Shown here one piece after another: positions 52,515 to 61,851 of a DNA stretch of 64,000 nt. Both the position numbers and the translations under genes were made by a program. The stretch is from Pseudacidovorax intermedius (GTDB lineage: Bacteria > Pseudomonadota > Gammaproteobacteria > Burkholderiales > Burkholderiaceae_C). The stretch covers positions 62,001-126,000 of the forward strand of contig NZ_QQAV01000007.1 in the NCBI RefSeq assembly GCF_003350475.1, written 5' to 3'. The notes beneath the pieces were generated by a model. It was not told where the DNA came from. It was given only the letters and a program-made list of their open reading frames with translations, and did no database searches. Positions within the stretch are counted from its first letter, which is position 1. Every line of letters begins with the position of its first letter.

Positions 52515-53333
52515 ATGAGAACGAAGAAGCCGGCGGCTCCCGCCTCTGAAGAACAGCCCGACGCCAAACTCCAGCGCGCGGTTCAATCCGTCGAAGTTGG
52601 CGGGCGGCTGCTGCTGACACTTGCCGAGGGCGAAGGCGCCATGAACCTCAAAGACCTGGCCGCCTTGGCCGGACTCACGCCGTCGCGTGCGCATCCGTAC
52701 CTGGTCAGCTACGGGCGACTGGGCCTCGTCGAGCAGGATGCAAGCGGGCGGTACGACCTGGGGCCGGCGGCCCTGAAGATCGGGCTGGCATGCCTTCAGC
52801 GGCTGGATCCGCTCAAGGCCGCGGAGCCGGCGGTCCTGCAGCTCGCGGCGCAGACCGGCCATGCTGTTGCGCTTTCGGTGTGGGGCAATTTCGGCCCGAC
52901 CGTCGTTCGGCTCATCGAGGCCCGGCAGCCCCTGCATGTGGCGCTGCGGGTGGGCAGCGTGCTGTCCCTGTTCGACACCGCGACCGGGCGTGCATTCGCC
53001 TCAGCCATGCCGGACGACACGCTGCGGCAGGCCATTGCGGGCCCGTTGGGCAGGATGGATGCCACGGGGTTCGACGGACGGGAAGCGGCACTGGCGCGCA
53101 TCCGCGAAGAGATGCGGCAACGTGGGGTGGTGCGCGCGGTGGGCAGCCCCATCCCTGGGGTGAATGCCTTTTCGGCCCCTGTGTTCGACATGCACGGCCG
53201 GCCGGTGCTCGCGATCACCGTGACGGATCACCAGGACCGTCTCTCCAGCGCTTGGGAAAACAGCGCGGCGCGCGCGGTGGCAGAGGTGGCGAGACAGCTG
53301 ACGCGGCGGCTGTCGGGTCAACTTTCCACTTGA
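52515..53333 (+). CDS. IclR-family transcriptional regulator
   Basis: The 272-residue protein has an N-terminal winged helix (AVQSVEVGGRLLLTLAEGE, then LAALAGLTPSRAHPYLVSYGRLGLV, split) and an IclR effector domain (VSVLSLFDTATGRAF-like at about 160; VVRAVGSPIPGVNAFSAPVFD). It faces away from the hydrolase-monooxygenase cluster and probably controls it in response to an aromatic acid. Immediately after its stop begins the remnant of a LysR gene, which marks one edge of the inserted block. Confidence 0.88.
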   Translation: MRTKKPAAPASEEQPDAKLQRAVQSVEVGGRLLLTLAEGEGAMNLKDLAALAGLTPSRAHPYLVSYGRLGLVEQDASGRYDLGPAALKIGLACLQRLDPLKAAEPAVLQLAAQTGHAVALSVWGNFGPTVVRLIEARQPLHVALRVGSVLSLFDTATGRAFASAMPDDTLRQAIAGPLGRMDATGFDGREAALARIREEMRQRGVVRAVGSPIPGVNAFSAPVFDMHGRPVLAITVTDHQDRLSSAWENSAARAVAEVARQLTRRLSGQLST

Positions 53334-53334
53334 A

Positions 53335-53448
53335 GCCGCGGCGGTGCCGGATGCCGTGCGCGCCGAGCTTCTGCGCCAGCTGGGCCAGGCTGCTGCTGGC
53401 CCGGGTGCCCGGAAGCCGAAACGCGTGCCTCAGGCGCCGCGTGCGTAG
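53335..53448 (+). pseudogene. Remnant of the 3' end of a LysR gene
   Basis: Read in frame these bases give a tail with AVRAELLRQLGQAAAGP and KPKRVPQAPRA before a TAG, matching the end of the LysR protein at 47288-48253 with a few changes. The fragment starts within two bases of the IclR stop, has no start codon or upstream part, and so cannot be a gene. Confidence 0.75.
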
Positions 53449-53485
53449 GCGGCCAGCAGGGCCAGCACCTTTTCCTCGCCGCGCG
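53335..53485. repeat. Direct repeat copy 2: 3' ends of LysR and DUF2384 genes
   Basis: This is the partner of 48140-48290 in the same orientation. Here the DUF2384 end belongs to an intact gene and the LysR end is the remnant, the reverse of copy 1. Together the copies look like the two ends of an insertion between a LysR gene and a convergent DUF2384 gene. Confidence 0.8.
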
Positions 53486-53894
53486 GCGTGGCGGCCATCT
53501 GTGTCGGTGTCATGCCGCCCAGCAGCGGATGCGCCCGCTGGAGCCAGTCGATGGCGTCGCTGCCCAGCACGCTTTGGGCGCGAAGGTGCACGGCGTCCAT
53601 CGGCGGGCGCGGCTGCGACTTGGGTGCCGTCACGAAGGGGGCCGGCTTGATGACCGAGTGCCGCGCGGGCTGTTCGACGGGCGGGGGTGCCGGCCGGGCG
53701 CGCGCCTGCAGGGCGTCGATGCCATCCTGCAGGCCGAAACCGGCGGCGCCCAATTGCTGGGCGAAGTGGTCGACCAGGGCCTTGAGTTCGTCGACCCGCA
53801 ATTGCCGCTGCTGGCGTTCGAGGTCGCGGCGCTCCTGGGTGAGGCGCGCGATTTCGGCTTCCAGTGCTTCGACGCTCGAGGCACGTGCTGTCAT
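53430..53894 (-). CDS. Coiled-coil protein with DUF2384 (ParS/MbcA-type toxin-binding) C-terminal domain
   Basis: The 154-residue protein has an N-terminal coiled coil at about 5-55 (VEALEAEIARLTQERRDLER, then LRVDELKALVDHFAQQL) that resembles the oligomerisation part of H-NS-like proteins, a Pro-rich linker (about 65-95), and a C-terminal part DAIDWLQRAHPLLGGMTPTQ followed by EEKVLALLAAYARGA. The latter fits the DUF2384 domain of Xre/ParS/MbcA antitoxins (W-L, P-LGG-TP, G-V-LL). The usual Xre helix-turn-helix is absent, and no RES-domain toxin gene is adjacent. The function is therefore unclear. Domain calls rest on motif reading. Confidence 0.65.
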   Translation of the reverse strand: MTARASSVEALEAEIARLTQERRDLERQQRQLRVDELKALVDHFAQQLGAAGFGLQDGIDALQARARPAPPPVEQPARHSVIKPAPFVTAPKSQPRPPMDAVHLRAQSVLGSDAIDWLQRAHPLLGGMTPTQMAATPRGEEKVLALLAAYARGA

Positions 53895-54124
53895 GGAGGA
53901 GTACGGGCGCCTCGGGGGCGCCTTGTTGTGAGGGGAAGCTGGCGAGTCTAAATGCCTGGCGACCGGCGTCGGCCCTGGCACTTGGCGACAGGGTGTGTCT
54001 CCCGGCGGCCTACAGGGTACCACTGGGGCTGCCGACATCGGCGTGGCTGTACGCGCTCGACATTGCCTGCACGGCTGCAAAAGGGCCCGTCCCGATTTCC
54101 GCAGCCATGCCCCAGGAGGTCGCC

Positions 54125-54478
54125 ATGCACTTCGGCATTCCCACTCATTGCACTGCATTGCTGCGCGAGCGGGCGTCGGCCGTCCGATGGCGCAACGGTG
54201 TGCTGGCCGTTCTGGCCCTGGGCGTGAGCGCGGTGGCCTTGGCGCAGGCGCCAACGGTGCAATCGCCTGACGCCTCCGCTGGCGACGCGGTTCGCATCCC
54301 CTTGTTCACGGCCGACCCGCGGCCCTCGCCCATGGGGACGCCGACGTCGGATCGGCCCCTTCGCCCGTCCTCCAAGGCACCGTTGGCCATGGGTGCTTCT
54401 GCGCAGGCGGGCGGGACTGCACCGCTGGCCCCTTCCCCGATGCGCCGCCCGGGCGTGGAAATGGCGGCGGTCCGTTGA
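54125..54478 (+). CDS. Small exported protein, Pro/Ser/Ala-rich
   Basis: This 117-residue protein has a signal peptide (about 15-42, ending AVALAQ) and a mature part rich in Pro, Ser and Ala with no recognisable domain. An AGGAGGT ribosome site lies in front of the ATG at 54125, which strongly supports this start over a longer frame that begins at 53864. It lies alone between the DUF2384 gene and an efflux operon. Confidence 0.6.
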   Translation: MHFGIPTHCTALLRERASAVRWRNGVLAVLALGVSAVALAQAPTVQSPDASAGDAVRIPLFTADPRPSPMGTPTSDRPLRPSSKAPLAMGASAQAGGTAPLAPSPMRRPGVEMAAVR

Positions 54479-54480
54479 GC

Positions 54481-54518
54481 GGCGCTGGCCGGCTCATTCC
54501 CAGCCACCGCCCAGCGCC
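54481..54518. terminator. Possible bidirectional hairpin
   Basis: GGCGCTGG at 54481-54488 is inverted as CCAGCGCC at 54511-54518, with a smaller GGCT/AGCC pair inside. It sits between the ends of the small exported protein gene and the convergent efflux channel gene and overlaps the last codons of the latter. No clear T-run is present. Confidence 0.3.
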
Positions 54519-55960
54519 ATGAAGACGGCGACCTGCTCCTGCGCCACACGGGTCTGCGCGGCGGCCAGGCTGGCCTCGGCGCTGGCCAGGGAGCGTTGGG
54601 CGTCCAGCGTGTCCAGATAGGCGCTGCGCCCGCCCACGTACAGGCGCTGTGCCTGGCTGGCGACCTGCGCGCTGTCGTCGCGCGCCCGCTGGAGCGCCTC
54701 CACACCGACCAGCTCCTGCCGGTAGGCCGACAGGGCGGTCTCGGTTTCGCGCAGCGCCTGCAGCACCGTGCCGTCGAAGCTCGCCAGCGCCATGCGGGCC
54801 GAGGCCTCGGCCCCGGCGATACGGGCACGCGCGGCGCCGGTGTTGGGCAGGCTCCAGCGGATCAGCGGGCCGATGTTCCACGCGAAGGTGTCCCGGCCCA
54901 GGAAGTCGTTGGCCGGCCCGGACGAGCTGGCCGACAGGCCCAGCGACACCTTGGGATAGAGCTGGGCCGTGGCCACGCCGATGCGGGCCGTGGCGGCGGC
55001 CAGTTGCCGTTCGCTGCGCCGGATGTCGGGCCGGCGGCGCAGCAAGGCCGCGCCATCACCCACCGGCAGCGCGCCGGCCACCTGGGGCACGGTGGCGCAT
55101 TGCTGCACCTCGGCCGGCAGCGCACCGGGCGTGCGGCCCAGCCAGGCGGCCAGCTGGTAGAGCGCGGCCTGGCGCTGCGCGCGCAGCGCCGGGGGCGCGG
55201 CCTGCAGTTGGGCCAGCAGCGCGCGCGAGCGCGCGAGGTCGGTGGCGCCCGCACGACCGGCGTCGTGCAGCCGCTGCACCACGGCCAGCTGTTCCTTCTG
55301 CAGGGCGACGGAGTGTTCGGCCACCTTCAGTTGCTGGCCGGTGGCGCAGGCGGTCGCATAGGCGCGCGCCGTACCGGCCGCGGCATTGACGCGGGTCAGG
55401 TCCACCGCGGCGGCGGCGGCCGCGGTGTCTGCGTGCGCCGCCTCGGCCGCGCGGCGCAGCTCGCCGACCACGTCGACCTGGTACGACAGGCCCGCGCCCA
55501 GGCTGTAGGCGAACTGGTCGGGCGGGCTGACGCCGGGTGCCAGTTCCGACAGGCCCGAGACATGGCCGAAGGCCGGCCCGCCGGACACCGACAGCTGCGG
55601 CTGTTCCTCGGCGCGCACCTGGGCCAGGGTGGCCTCCTGGCGTTCCAGGTTGGCGGCGGCCACGCGCAGGTCGGTGTTGTGCGCGAGCGCTTCCTGCACC
55701 AGCGTGTCGAGCGTCGGGTCGCGGAACAGGTGCCACCAGCGTGCCGGCAACGGCTCGGCCGCGACTGCGGCCTGGGCGCCGGGGGCCTGTGCTTCGTGGA
55801 AAGGCTGGGTCGCAGCCGGGTTTTGCACCGCGGCCTTTGGCGGCACCTGGTAGTCGGGGCCCACGGCCAGGCTGCCGCAGCCGGCCAGCAGCAGCGCACC
55901 CAGCAGGGCGGGCGCGCATCGGCCGAAGGCGGCGGCCGTACGGTCGGGGCGCCGGGTCAT
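54494..55960 (-). CDS. Outer-membrane efflux channel lipoprotein (NodT/OMF family)
   Basis: The 488-residue protein has a lipoprotein signal (LGALLLAGCGSLAVGPDY) and two OEP repeats (about 80-280 and 300-475) with TLDTLVQEALAHNTDLRVAA and RRPDIRRSERQLAAA. It is the exit duct for the FUSC/HlyD pump and overlaps the HlyD gene by four bases. It is only a distant relative of the channel at 28772. Confidence 0.88.
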   Translation of the reverse strand: MTRRPDRTAAAFGRCAPALLGALLLAGCGSLAVGPDYQVPPKAAVQNPAATQPFHEAQAPGAQAAVAAEPLPARWWHLFRDPTLDTLVQEALAHNTDLRVAAANLERQEATLAQVRAEEQPQLSVSGGPAFGHVSGLSELAPGVSPPDQFAYSLGAGLSYQVDVVGELRRAAEAAHADTAAAAAAVDLTRVNAAAGTARAYATACATGQQLKVAEHSVALQKEQLAVVQRLHDAGRAGATDLARSRALLAQLQAAPPALRAQRQAALYQLAAWLGRTPGALPAEVQQCATVPQVAGALPVGDGAALLRRRPDIRRSERQLAAATARIGVATAQLYPKVSLGLSASSSGPANDFLGRDTFAWNIGPLIRWSLPNTGAARARIAGAEASARMALASFDGTVLQALRETETALSAYRQELVGVEALQRARDDSAQVASQAQRLYVGGRSAYLDTLDAQRSLASAEASLAAAQTRVAQEQVAVFMALGGGWE

Positions 55961-57009
55961 GCCCGGCCCCCTTGAGCGCGATCACCGTGGCCCGGCGTGG
56001 CCGGCCCGGCATGGCCCTGGTCCTGCGGGACGGCCAGGGCGGCCCCGGGGTTGGCCGCAGGGGCGTGGCCGCGCGCGGGGGACGTCGTGCCGTGCGCCGC
56101 CGCGGCATCGCCTTGCGCCACCACCTCGACCAGCACGGTCTGGCCCGCCACCAGGCCCGTTGCGTCCGGCTGCGCGTCCAGCTGCACCCGTACCGGCACA
56201 CGCTGCGCCAGCCGCACCCAGTTGAAGGTGGGGTTGACGCTGGGCAGCAGGTTGGCGCCGGTGGAGCGGTCGCGGTCGGCGATGCCGGCGGCAATGCTCT
56301 GCACCCGGCCGGCCAGCGGCACGCGGCTGCCCATGGGCGTCACGCGCACGGCGTCGCCGGGGTGGATGCGGGCCAGCTTGGTCTCCTCGAAATAGCCTTC
56401 GACGTAGAAGGAGCCGCGGTCCACCACGGCCATGGCGCCGCGGCCGGCGGCGGCGTAGGCGCCGGTGCGCAACTCCAGGTTGGTGACCCAGCCATCGACC
56501 GGCGCCCGCACCGTGGCGCGCTGCAGGTTGAGCTCGGCCGTGTGCAGCTCGACTTCGGCGCGTGCCAGGGTGGCGGCCGCCGCATCGACCCGGGTGCGGG
56601 ACTGCTCGCGCAGCTCGCGCGGCACCAAGTCCGACAGGCTGGCATTGCGGGCGTCCTCGCGGCGGGCCTGCGCCAGGCTCACCTGCGCCGACTGCACGCC
56701 CACGCGCGCCTGCTGCACGGCGAGGGCGAAGCGCGCCGGGTCGATCTCGAACAGCACCTCGCCGGCCTTGACGGCCTGGTTGTCCTGCACGCGCACGGCA
56801 CTCACCAGGCCCGACACGTCGGGCGCCACCTGCACGACGTTGGCGCGCACGCGGCCGTCGCGCGTCCAGGGCGCGAGTTCGTAGTGGTCCCACAGGCGCA
56901 GGCCGGCCCAGACGGCCAGGGCCACCATGCCGAGTGTCAGCAGCACCCGGGCGGATTGGGCCGCCAGGGCGCGGCTGCGTGTCGTCGTTGTCGTTGAAGT
57001 CGTTGTCAT
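55957..57009 (-). CDS. HlyD/AaeA-type membrane-fusion protein
   Basis: The 350-residue protein begins with a Thr-rich leader, an N-terminal membrane anchor (about 20-45), then VRANVVQVAPDVSGLVSAV, a helical hairpin, VRAPVDGWVTNLELRTG and FEETKLARIHPGDAVRV. This is the AaeA/EmrA form. It links the FUSC-type membrane protein to the outer channel for export of aromatic carboxylic acids or similar compounds. The tail (about 315-350) is Pro/Gly/His-rich and variable. The ATG at 57009 overlaps the DUF1656 stop (ATGA). Confidence 0.88.
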   Translation of the reverse strand: MTTTSTTTTTRSRALAAQSARVLLTLGMVALAVWAGLRLWDHYELAPWTRDGRVRANVVQVAPDVSGLVSAVRVQDNQAVKAGEVLFEIDPARFALAVQQARVGVQSAQVSLAQARREDARNASLSDLVPRELREQSRTRVDAAAATLARAEVELHTAELNLQRATVRAPVDGWVTNLELRTGAYAAAGRGAMAVVDRGSFYVEGYFEETKLARIHPGDAVRVTPMGSRVPLAGRVQSIAAGIADRDRSTGANLLPSVNPTFNWVRLAQRVPVRVQLDAQPDATGLVAGQTVLVEVVAQGDAAAAHGTTSPARGHAPAANPGAALAVPQDQGHAGPATPGHGDRAQGGRA

Positions 57010-57221
57010 GAGAGGAATCCTTGGGCGGCCGTCAGTCGGCTCAGCAGAAAGAGGATCAGCACATAGAGCGCGGTGTCGAACAGGGCGGCATGCCAGACCC
57101 AGCGGTAGACGCCCAGGGCGCCGAGCAGGCGGCGTGCGCCCCAGCACAGGCCCCAGGCCACCACGGCCAGCACCAGCAGCCAGGGGACGTAGACGCCATA
57201 GAACGTGGCTTCGCCGGTCAT
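57006..57221 (-). CDS. Small DUF1656 membrane protein (AaeX-like)
   Basis: This 71-residue protein has two transmembrane helices and the pattern FYGVYVPWLLVLAVVAW followed by VWHAALFDTALYVLILFLL, as in DUF1656/AaeX proteins. These are regularly encoded between FUSC pumps and their HlyD partners, and their role is not known. It overlaps both neighbours by four bases. Confidence 0.88.
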   Translation of the reverse strand: MTGEATFYGVYVPWLLVLAVVAWGLCWGARRLLGALGVYRWVWHAALFDTALYVLILFLLSRLTAAQGFLS

Positions 57222-59371
57222 GCGGGGACTTCCTGGAGGGTTGAAGGCGCGGCCGGCCAGGGCCGCGTGGGATAGAGGTTGCGGCGCAGGCCGACGAGGG
57301 CGGCCAGCAACTCGCGGCGCCCGTCGGCGGCATCGGCTGCCAGGTCGGGCCCAGGGGGCGACGTGCCGGAAGGCAGCAGCGCCTGCAGGCCTTCGTCGAT
57401 GCGCCGGGCCAGGGCCGGGCGGTCCTGCGCGGCCTGGCCGGTGGTCAGGCCGGCGGGATGCTCGCGGAACAGCCGCGCCACCTGCGCCAGGATGTCCGGC
57501 CCCAGCCGACCCGGCAGCAGCGCGGCATGGCGGCGCAGCGCATGCAGGTCGGTGCCGATGCGCAGGTCCACCAGCGCGTCGTCGGCATTCACGCCATCCA
57601 CCGTGCCGCCGGCCTGCGCGATGCGCGGCGCCAGCAGGCCGATGCGGTCGAGCACGCGTGCTGCATGCAGGCGGGCCTGCGCGTCGTCGGCCTGCCGCGG
57701 CAGGCGGCCCAGTTCGCGCCAGGTCATGCGCTGGATGCGGCGTGCGCCCCAGTCGGCGCTCACCGAACGCACCAGCGCCGTCACCACGGCCGCCGCGGCC
57801 ACGCCCAGCACCTGGCCGATCATGGCGTTGACGAAACTGGCGAAGTCGGCCTGGCCGGTGTCGTGCAGCGAGAGCGTGCCGATCACGCCCGACAGCAGCA
57901 GCGCCATCGCCTTCATGAAGGTGGCCGGCCGGCCCAGGTAGACGCCCAGCACCAGGAAGGCCGGGGCGCACACCAGGGCCAGCGTGGGCAGGTCCACCAC
58001 CAGGGGCATCAGCACCAGCACGTACAGGGCCGCCAGCGGCAGCGACAGCAGCAGCACCTTCAGGAAGGCGTAGATCGACGGCGCCGGGTCGTCCATGCCC
58101 GCGAAGAAGGAGCAGAAGACAGCCGCCATCATGGCCATGGCGGAGCCGCCGGGCCAGCCGGTGAAGATCCAGAAGGCGGAGCACAGGCAGATGGCCAGCG
58201 CCGCCGCCAGCGCGGACCAGGCGGCCATGCCCACGTCGCGGTGCAGCACGTCGCGGGCGGCCGGTGCGGCGCGGCCGTTGGTCGCAGGCAGCGGCGCCGG
58301 GCGGCCGGCCAGGCCGGCGTCGATCTGCTGGCGCAACTGCACGCAGGCGGCCCAGGCGTCGATCAGGGCCTCCAGCCGCACGGCCAGGCCGGTGCGCAGG
58401 GCCAGCGTCCAGGCATCGGCCGGGGGCGCGGTTTCGCCCAGGCTCCGGGCGGCGGTGTGGAGTTGGGCCAAGGCGGTGTCGGGCAGGGGCGTGGGCACGC
58501 TGCCAGGCGCCGTGCGTCCGCTGTCGGGCAGGCGGGCCAGCACCTCGCCCACGGTCCGTTCCACATCGGCAGGCAGCCGGCCGTCGGCGTCGCGCAGGGC
58601 CTGCAGCCGGTCGTCCACGGCCGAGGCGAAGGGCGTGAGCGCCGCCACCTCGTGCTGCAGGGCCCGCACGGCGGACGCCGTCCACTTGAGGTGGCTGGTG
58701 TCGAAGGGCACATGCGTGGCCATCACGCGCAGCTGAGAGATGTCGCCGGCCAGCTTGCGGCGCGCGGCCTGCCGGCCGGCGGCGGCATTCGGCGCGGCCT
58801 GCACCATGCCGCGCAGCCAGGCGCCCGCATCGGCCAACGTGCGGTCCATCAGCCCGATCAGCGTGGGCGCCATGCTCACCGGCCACACCAGGCTGTGCAC
58901 CAGCGTGCCGCAGACGATGCCGATGGCGATCTCCTGCACGCGGGCCGAGGCCGTGTCGAACACGCCCAGCGGCGCGCCCACCGACGGAAAGCCGATCAGC
59001 GCCGCCGAATAGCCGGCCAGCATGAAGAGGTAGGAGCGGGGCGTGCGGTCGAGCAGCGAGACGAAGAGGCACAGGGCCACCCACAGGGCCAGCGCCAGCG
59101 TGAGCAACTCGGGCGCATCGACCAGGGCCGGCACCAGCAGCAGCGTGGCTGCGCAGCCCAGCAGCGTGCCGAGCAGGCGGAACACCGCCTTGGAGCGCAC
59201 CGCGCCGGCCAGCGGATTGGCCACGATGTAGGTGGTCATCAGCGCCCAGAAGGGCCGGGGCAGGCCTGCCCAGCTGGCCACCGTCATGGCCAGCATGGCC
59301 GCGGCGAAGCATTTCGCGGAAAAAAGCATCTCGGCCGCGCTGAAGCGCGGCAGCTGACGGGGCAGGCGCAT
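57218..59371 (-). CDS. FUSC-family (AaeB-like) aromatic acid efflux protein
   Basis: The 717-residue protein has two blocks of about five or six transmembrane helices (about 15-165 and 365-510) separated and followed by large cytoplasmic parts, as in AaeB/YccS proteins. The start MRLPRQLPRFSAAEMLFSAKCF and KVFRLLGTLLGC-like sequence at about 65 are typical. It exports p-hydroxybenzoate-like acids in E. coli; the substrate here is unknown. The ATG at 59371 is one base past the MarR stop. An open frame upstream re-reads the MarR gene and was dropped. Confidence 0.88.
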   Translation of the reverse strand: MRLPRQLPRFSAAEMLFSAKCFAAAMLAMTVASWAGLPRPFWALMTTYIVANPLAGAVRSKAVFRLLGTLLGCAATLLLVPALVDAPELLTLALALWVALCLFVSLLDRTPRSYLFMLAGYSAALIGFPSVGAPLGVFDTASARVQEIAIGIVCGTLVHSLVWPVSMAPTLIGLMDRTLADAGAWLRGMVQAAPNAAAGRQAARRKLAGDISQLRVMATHVPFDTSHLKWTASAVRALQHEVAALTPFASAVDDRLQALRDADGRLPADVERTVGEVLARLPDSGRTAPGSVPTPLPDTALAQLHTAARSLGETAPPADAWTLALRTGLAVRLEALIDAWAACVQLRQQIDAGLAGRPAPLPATNGRAAPAARDVLHRDVGMAAWSALAAALAICLCSAFWIFTGWPGGSAMAMMAAVFCSFFAGMDDPAPSIYAFLKVLLLSLPLAALYVLVLMPLVVDLPTLALVCAPAFLVLGVYLGRPATFMKAMALLLSGVIGTLSLHDTGQADFASFVNAMIGQVLGVAAAAVVTALVRSVSADWGARRIQRMTWRELGRLPRQADDAQARLHAARVLDRIGLLAPRIAQAGGTVDGVNADDALVDLRIGTDLHALRRHAALLPGRLGPDILAQVARLFREHPAGLTTGQAAQDRPALARRIDEGLQALLPSGTSPPGPDLAADAADGRRELLAALVGLRRNLYPTRPWPAAPSTLQEVPA

Positions 59372-59372
59372 G

Positions 59373-59864
59373 TCAGTTCTCCGAGGCGGCACCGCCGCGG
59401 TCGGCCTTGCCCAGGCGCGTCCAGAGCGTGCCGAAGACGCGCAGGCAGGCGCGCACGTCCTCGGCCGGGATGTCCTGGAACAGCTCGGTGCGCAGGGCGT
59501 TGAGCGCTTCCTCGATGCGGGCCTGGATCGCGGCACCCGCCTCGGTCAGGTGCAGCGTGCGGGCGCGGCGGTCGGTCGGGTCCTCGCGGCGCTCCACCAG
59601 GCCGGCGCCCACCAGTTGGTCCAGCGTGCGGATCAGCGTCGGGCCTTCGATGCCCAGCAGGTCGGCGATCACGCCCTGGCGGGTGCCGTCGCCCTGCCGC
59701 CCGATGGTCACCAGCGCCCAGCCGGCCGCTTGCGAGATGCCCAGGTGCGCCACCGCCCGGTCGGCTGCCGCGCGATAGGCGCGCTGCAGCAGGCTGAGTG
59801 TGAAGGTGAGGTTGCGCAGCTCGGCGGGATCGGCGGCGAAAGCGGAGAGGGCGGCATCGGACAT
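59373..59864 (-). CDS. MarR-family regulator of the FUSC efflux operon
   Basis: The 163-residue protein has the MarR winged helix (GISQAAGWALVTIGRQGDG, LLGIEGPTLIRTLDQLVGAG, split) with the wing DPTDRRARTLHLTEAG. It is the first gene of the efflux operon and is directly preceded by a near-perfect palindrome, so autorepression relieved by an aromatic acid is the expected control. Confidence 0.9.
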   Translation of the reverse strand: MSDAALSAFAADPAELRNLTFTLSLLQRAYRAAADRAVAHLGISQAAGWALVTIGRQGDGTRQGVIADLLGIEGPTLIRTLDQLVGAGLVERREDPTDRRARTLHLTEAGAAIQARIEEALNALRTELFQDIPAEDVRACLRVFGTLWTRLGKADRGGAASEN

Positions 59865-59874
59865 GCCCTCTAAT

Positions 59875-59890
59875 ATAGTTAGCTAGCTAT
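59875..59890. promoter_or_regulatory. Near-perfect 16-base palindrome, probable MarR operator
   Basis: ATAGTTAGCTAGCTAT lies 11 bases before the MarR start codon and is palindromic except for one pair. It is AT-rich in a GC-rich context and overlaps a likely -10 region on the minus strand (TATATTA-like). Size and place fit MarR binding. Confidence 0.6.
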
Positions 59891-59902
59891 CTATTTGCCG
59901 GT

Positions 59903-59924
59903 GAACAAGGGTTAACCCTTGTTC
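59903..59924. promoter_or_regulatory. Perfect 22-base palindrome without loop
   Basis: GAACAAGGGTT at 59903-59913 is followed directly by its exact inverse AACCCTTGTTC to 59924. The absence of a loop and of a T-run argues for a protein site rather than a terminator, though it also lies about 100 bases after the ABC permease stop at 60022. It may be a second operator for the MarR promoter or a site for an unlinked regulator. Confidence 0.45.
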
Positions 59925-60021
59925 GTGAGGCGGTCTTCGCAGCGGGCTGGGTCCGCGGCACTCGGGCCGACAACGCGCTCGTCCCGCCCGGTTGCCGACG
60001 CTTCGGCGCGTGCGCCCGTCT

Positions 60022-60896
60022 TCAGCGCTGCTGTCCCCACTTGCGCACCGTCAGCCGCTCCAGCGTCGCGAAGCCCAGCCCTTCCACCAGCAGCCCGATG
60101 ATCACCACCAGCGCCAGGCCCGCGAACACGCGGTCGGTATAGAGCTCGTTGCGGTTCTGGAAGATGTACCAGCCAAGCCCGCCCTTGCCCGAGCTGGCGC
60201 CGAACACCAGCTCGGCCGCGATCAGCGTGCGCCAGGCAAAGGCCCAGCCGATCTTCAGGCCCGAGAGGATGGCCGGCAGCGCCGCCGGCACCAGGATCTG
60301 CAGCACATAGCGCAGGCCCCGCAGGCCGTAGTTGCGGCCCGCCATGCGCAGCGTCTCGGGCACGGCCTGGAAGCCCGCATAGGTGTTGAGTGCCAGCGGC
60401 CACAGCACCGAATGCACCAGCACGAAGATCAGGCTGCCCTGGCCCAGGCCGAACCACAGCAGCGCCAGCGGCAGCAGGGCGATGGCCGGCAACGGGTTGA
60501 ACATCGAGGTGAGCGTGCCCAGCAGGTCGCGGCCCAGCTGGGTGGACACAGCCAACGAGGTCAGCAGGAAGGCCAGCCCGACGCCCAGTGCATAGCCCTG
60601 CACGAGCACGCCCAGGGAGATGGCGGTCTTGGCCACCAGCTCGCCGCTGGCCAGCCCGGCGACCAGCGCACGTGCCGTCGCGCTCGCCGTGGGCAGCAGC
60701 AGGTCGTTGTCCTGCCAGCGGGCGACCAGCTCCCAGATCAGGGCCAGCGCCAGCAGGATCAGGCCCTTGCGCAGCCAGGCCTGACGCCACAGCCGCGTGG
60801 TCCACGGGAGGGGCCGCTCGACGGCGCTGGCGGTGAAGGGTTCGAGTGCGAGTTCGTACTCGGGCCGCACGGGCGGCAGCGGTGGGAGGAGGGCAC

Positions 60897-60900
<4 letters not shown>
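60022..60900 (-). CDS. ABC importer permease, SsuC/TauC type
   Basis: The 292-residue protein has six transmembrane helices and the EAA-type loop AGRNYGLRGLRYVLQILVPAALPAILSG, split here, then GWAFAWRTLIAAELVFGASSGKGGLG, typical of sulfonate, taurine and nitrate permeases. The N-terminal 40 residues are a cytoplasmic extension. It starts at 60900, overlapping the ATPase stop by four bases. Confidence 0.9.
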
Positions 60901-61796
<896 letters not shown>

Positions 61797-61851
61797 GGCA
61801 GAGGGGATCAGGCAGGGAGGGGGAACGAGGCGGTCGGGCGGACGGGCGGCA

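Noticed and set aside
54481-54518. Hairpin as a strong terminator
   Set aside because: It overlaps coding sequence and lacks a T-run, so it is listed only with low confidence.
59903-59924. The 22-base palindrome as a rho-independent terminator of the ABC operon
   Set aside because: It has no loop bases, moderate GC content and no T-run on either strand, so a binding site is likelier, though not proven.
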